Assembly (NCBI GenBank): GCA_963377175.1
Contig: CAUJNA010001591.1
Coordinates: 562,501-626,500 of the forward strand
Reading direction: 5' to 3'
DNA length: 64,000 nt
Source of the DNA: Effrenium voratum
Taxonomy: Eukaryota > Sar > Dinophyceae > Suessiales > Symbiodiniaceae
Shown: positions 63,815-64,000 of the stretch, in pieces
Layout of the letters: each line of letters starts with the position of its first letter
Numbering within the stretch: the first letter of the stretch is position 1
Notes under the pieces: generated by a model
The model's database searches: none
Told to the model about the DNA's origin: nothing
Seen by the model: only the letters and a program-made list of their open reading frames with translations
Program-made: the position numbers and the translations under genes

Positions 63815-64000
63815 ATACTTTTTTTTTGGCGGGGGGGCAACCAGGAATCTTTATTTACGGGCCCCCCCTAAATAATGTTTTTTGAACCCCCAAGTACTAC
63901 CCCCCTTGTTGGGGTTGATTGGGGGCCACTTTTTAAACAAGAGTATGTAAATAAATTGCAGTTTGGGGATTGCAAAAGCTAGATGATTGAAATCATAGGG
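63815..64000. other. Window end, no gene
   Basis: It contains T- and G-runs (63,820-63,838) and C-rich words (GGGCCCCCCC). No feature was recognised. Confidence 0.4.

Noticed and set aside
1..64000. Dinoflagellate spliced-leader gene or rRNA/snRNA genes
   Set aside because: I looked for the characteristic leader and conserved rRNA words by eye and found none. A covariance-model search would be needed to exclude diverged copies.

Overview
This window reads as nuclear DNA from a dinoflagellate, most like the Symbiodiniaceae or a relative. That assignment is an inference from four signals. (1) There are no operons or long bacterial genes, and coding signal occurs only as short exon-sized islands. 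(2) A decayed Ty1/copia-type polyprotein at 54.5-55.8 kb has the HHCC finger and DDE integrase pattern common in dinoflagellate copia elements. (3) A papain-family (cathepsin Z-like) gene fragment on the minus strand appears to use a GA-AG intron with an AG|G acceptor, a known dinoflagellate trait. (4) Short GC-rich plus-strand islands carry an octotricopeptide-like 'SPQxLAN' motif. No rRNA, tRNA, spliced-leader gene or CRISPR array was recognised, and no complete functional gene can be claimed.

Layout. 0-6 kb: a 1.83 kb segment is tandemly duplicated, with partial third and fourth copies. The third and fourth are separated by about 1 kb of foreign DNA carrying two exons of the cathepsin-like peptidase. 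6-17.5 kb: mostly unrecognised sequence with small terminal-inverted-repeat (TIR) elements, an 84-nt near-perfect hairpin, a 38-bp GC-rich tandem array and a 0.6 kb foldback. 17.5-19.8 kb: a satellite with a 56-bp monomer and a higher-order structure. 20-41 kb: sparse exon-like islands among small TIR elements, plus a purine/pyrimidine-switching array at 30.7-31.2 kb. 41.4-42.1 kb: a (CAAY)n array with 80-92 bp higher-order units. 44.6-62 kb: GC-rich octotricopeptide-like exon islands interleaved with many small TIR elements; the copia remnant also lies here. 62.3-64 kb: a 60-bp tandem array with covarying short stems, then a TTAGTATTG-rich array interrupted by a TIR element.

The dominant theme is small (about 70-145 bp), non-autonomous, foldback elements. 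I delimit at least ten families (labelled A to J plus M for this report), many with 4-12 bp target-site duplications (TSDs). Several start with GT and end with AG just inside their ends, and several abut exon-like islands. They therefore look like MITEs that could act as introners (transposon-derived introns), although splicing at these points would not restore the empty site exactly. No transposase for them is encoded here.
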